Part shown: one piece after another, positions 6,157-6,802 of the stretch
How the letters are laid out: every line of letters begins with the position of its first letter
Position numbering within the stretch: position 1 is the stretch's first letter
Position numbers and translations under genes: made by a program
Notes under the pieces: generated by a model
The model's input: only the letters and a program-made list of their open reading frames with translations
What the model was told of the DNA's origin: nothing
Databases searched by the model: none
DNA from: Nitrospiraceae bacterium
Lineage (GTDB): Bacteria > Nitrospirota > Nitrospiria > Nitrospirales > Nitrospiraceae
Assembly: GCA_005793285.1 (NCBI GenBank)
Contig: SXPO01000110.1
Coordinates: forward strand, 1 to 6,802
Direction of reading: 5' to 3'
DNA length: 6,802 nucleotides

Positions 6157-6802
6157 TTGTTTACAAGACACTCTGCTCATAACAATCTAGGTCGGCAGGT
6201 CGTCCTGCCTCTTCTCCTTCTGTTTCCGGTACTGTTATATCCAGCGCTTGCGCTGGCAGGACCGACTGCCGACGCCGTCCGCGCAGAACCGCCCGGCATT
6301 CGTCTTCTTGAAGAAATCCAGGCCGTGATCACTAACCTGGCTGAACAGGCTAAGCCATCCGTTGTGAATCTGTTTCCTCTTCCGAGTACCGGCCGGTCTC
6401 GTGAAGGGGCTGGGGAACGCGCGCCGAATGCCTCAGGGTCAGGCTCTGGCCTGATTATCGACAGCGACGGGTACATCATCACAAATAACCACGTGATCGG
6501 TGATGCGACCGAGATCGAAGTCCGGTTTTCCGATAAGACTAAACTGATAGCGAGCGTGGTCGGTAAAGATCCGGATACTGACCTGGCCCTTCTCAAAGTG
6601 ATGGCAAGCCAGCCACTCCCCAACGCTCGTTTCGGCGATTCCACGTCCGTGAAAGTCGGGCAATGGGTTCTTGCAGTAGGGAATCCTTTTGGACTCGACC
6701 GCACGGTCACTCTCGGAGTCGTCAGCGGCATCGGGCGGGAAAACATGAACCTCTCCCGGTACGAAAATTTTATTCAGACCGATGCGTCGATCAATCCCGG
6801 TA
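6157..6802 (+). CDS. HtrA/DegP-family periplasmic serine protease (3'-truncated)
   Basis: The frame is open to the window's right edge; 215 residues are visible. These proteases degrade or refold damaged envelope proteins. A signal peptide is clear: short polar start, hydrophobic core V-V-L-P-L-L-L-L-F-P-V-L-L (15-27), then A-L-A before G-P (cleavage after about 34). The trypsin-like domain begins near residue 90. The catalytic histidine is H112 in T-N-N-H-V-I and the aspartate D142 in K-D-P-D-T-D-L-A-L-L. G-N-P-F-G-L (175-180) and Y-E-N-F-I-Q-T-D-A-S-I-N-P-G (202-215) match DegP closely. The sequence stops just before the expected G-N-S-G-G with the catalytic serine, so that residue and the PDZ domains are unseen. 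The start is taken as TTG with GAGGG 5 nt before it. An ATG at 6118 would overlap the previous gene by 26 bp and add 13 Arg-rich residues. Choice among DegP, DegQ and DegS is not possible here. Confidence 0.92.
   Translation, partial: MFTRHSAHNNLGRQVVLPLLLLFPVLLYPALALAGPTADAVRAEPPGIRLLEEIQAVITNLAEQAKPSVVNLFPLPSTGRSREGAGERAPNASGSGSGLIIDSDGYIITNNHVIGDATEIEVRFSDKTKLIASVVGKDPDTDLALLKVMASQPLPNARFGDSTSVKVGQWVLAVGNPFGLDRTVTLGVVSGIGRENMNLSRYENFIQTDASINPG

Noticed and set aside
6177..6746. Minus-strand 189-residue open frame opposite the protease gene
   Set aside because: The plus strand encodes an unmistakable HtrA domain here, so this frame is a shadow.

Overview
The window looks like a chromosomal housekeeping and stress segment of a Gram-negative bacterium. 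Two exported proteins with signal peptides (a Spy/CpxP-like protein and an HtrA protease) support an envelope with a periplasm. The gene mix (NosY-like ABC-2 permease, TtuA/Ncs6-type tRNA thiolase, DnaJ-like co-chaperone, Spy-like protein, IlvD, HtrA) reminds me of Nitrospira and other Nitrospirota. That placement is an impression, not a test. I see no phage, IS, CRISPR, tRNA or rRNA sequence.

Layout. (1) Positions 1-720, plus strand: the 3' part of an ABC-2 permease gene whose start lies left of the window. (2) 721-825: a convergent gap with a long, nearly perfect hairpin at 763-797. (3) 826-5321, minus strand: four genes read right to left. These are a PP-loop tRNA 2-thiolation enzyme with ten motif cysteines, a DnaJ-family protein with a half-size zinc finger, an exported Gly/His-rich Spy/CpxP-like protein, and dihydroxy-acid dehydratase (IlvD). 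The thiolase and dnaJ genes lie only 18 bp apart and are probably cotranscribed. The later gaps (112 and 82 bp) could hold internal promoters. (4) 5322-5504: a divergent intergenic region with three tandem 7-bp repeats. (5) 5505-6802, plus strand: a small protein with a coiled-coil-like middle and a C-terminal TrkA-C (RCK_C)-like domain, then, 13 bp on, an HtrA/DegP-type protease. The protease gene runs off the right edge just before the expected catalytic serine.

How the genes fit together (inference). Protein and envelope quality control is the main theme: DnaJ in the cytoplasm, the Spy-like protein and HtrA in the periplasm. Iron-sulfur enzymes are a second one, since both the thiolase and IlvD families carry clusters. 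The least familiar parts are the stand-alone TrkA-C-like protein next to HtrA, the two-motif DnaJ, the metal-binding-looking tails of the Spy-like protein, and the hairpin at 763-797. I do not see a clearly new multi-gene system.
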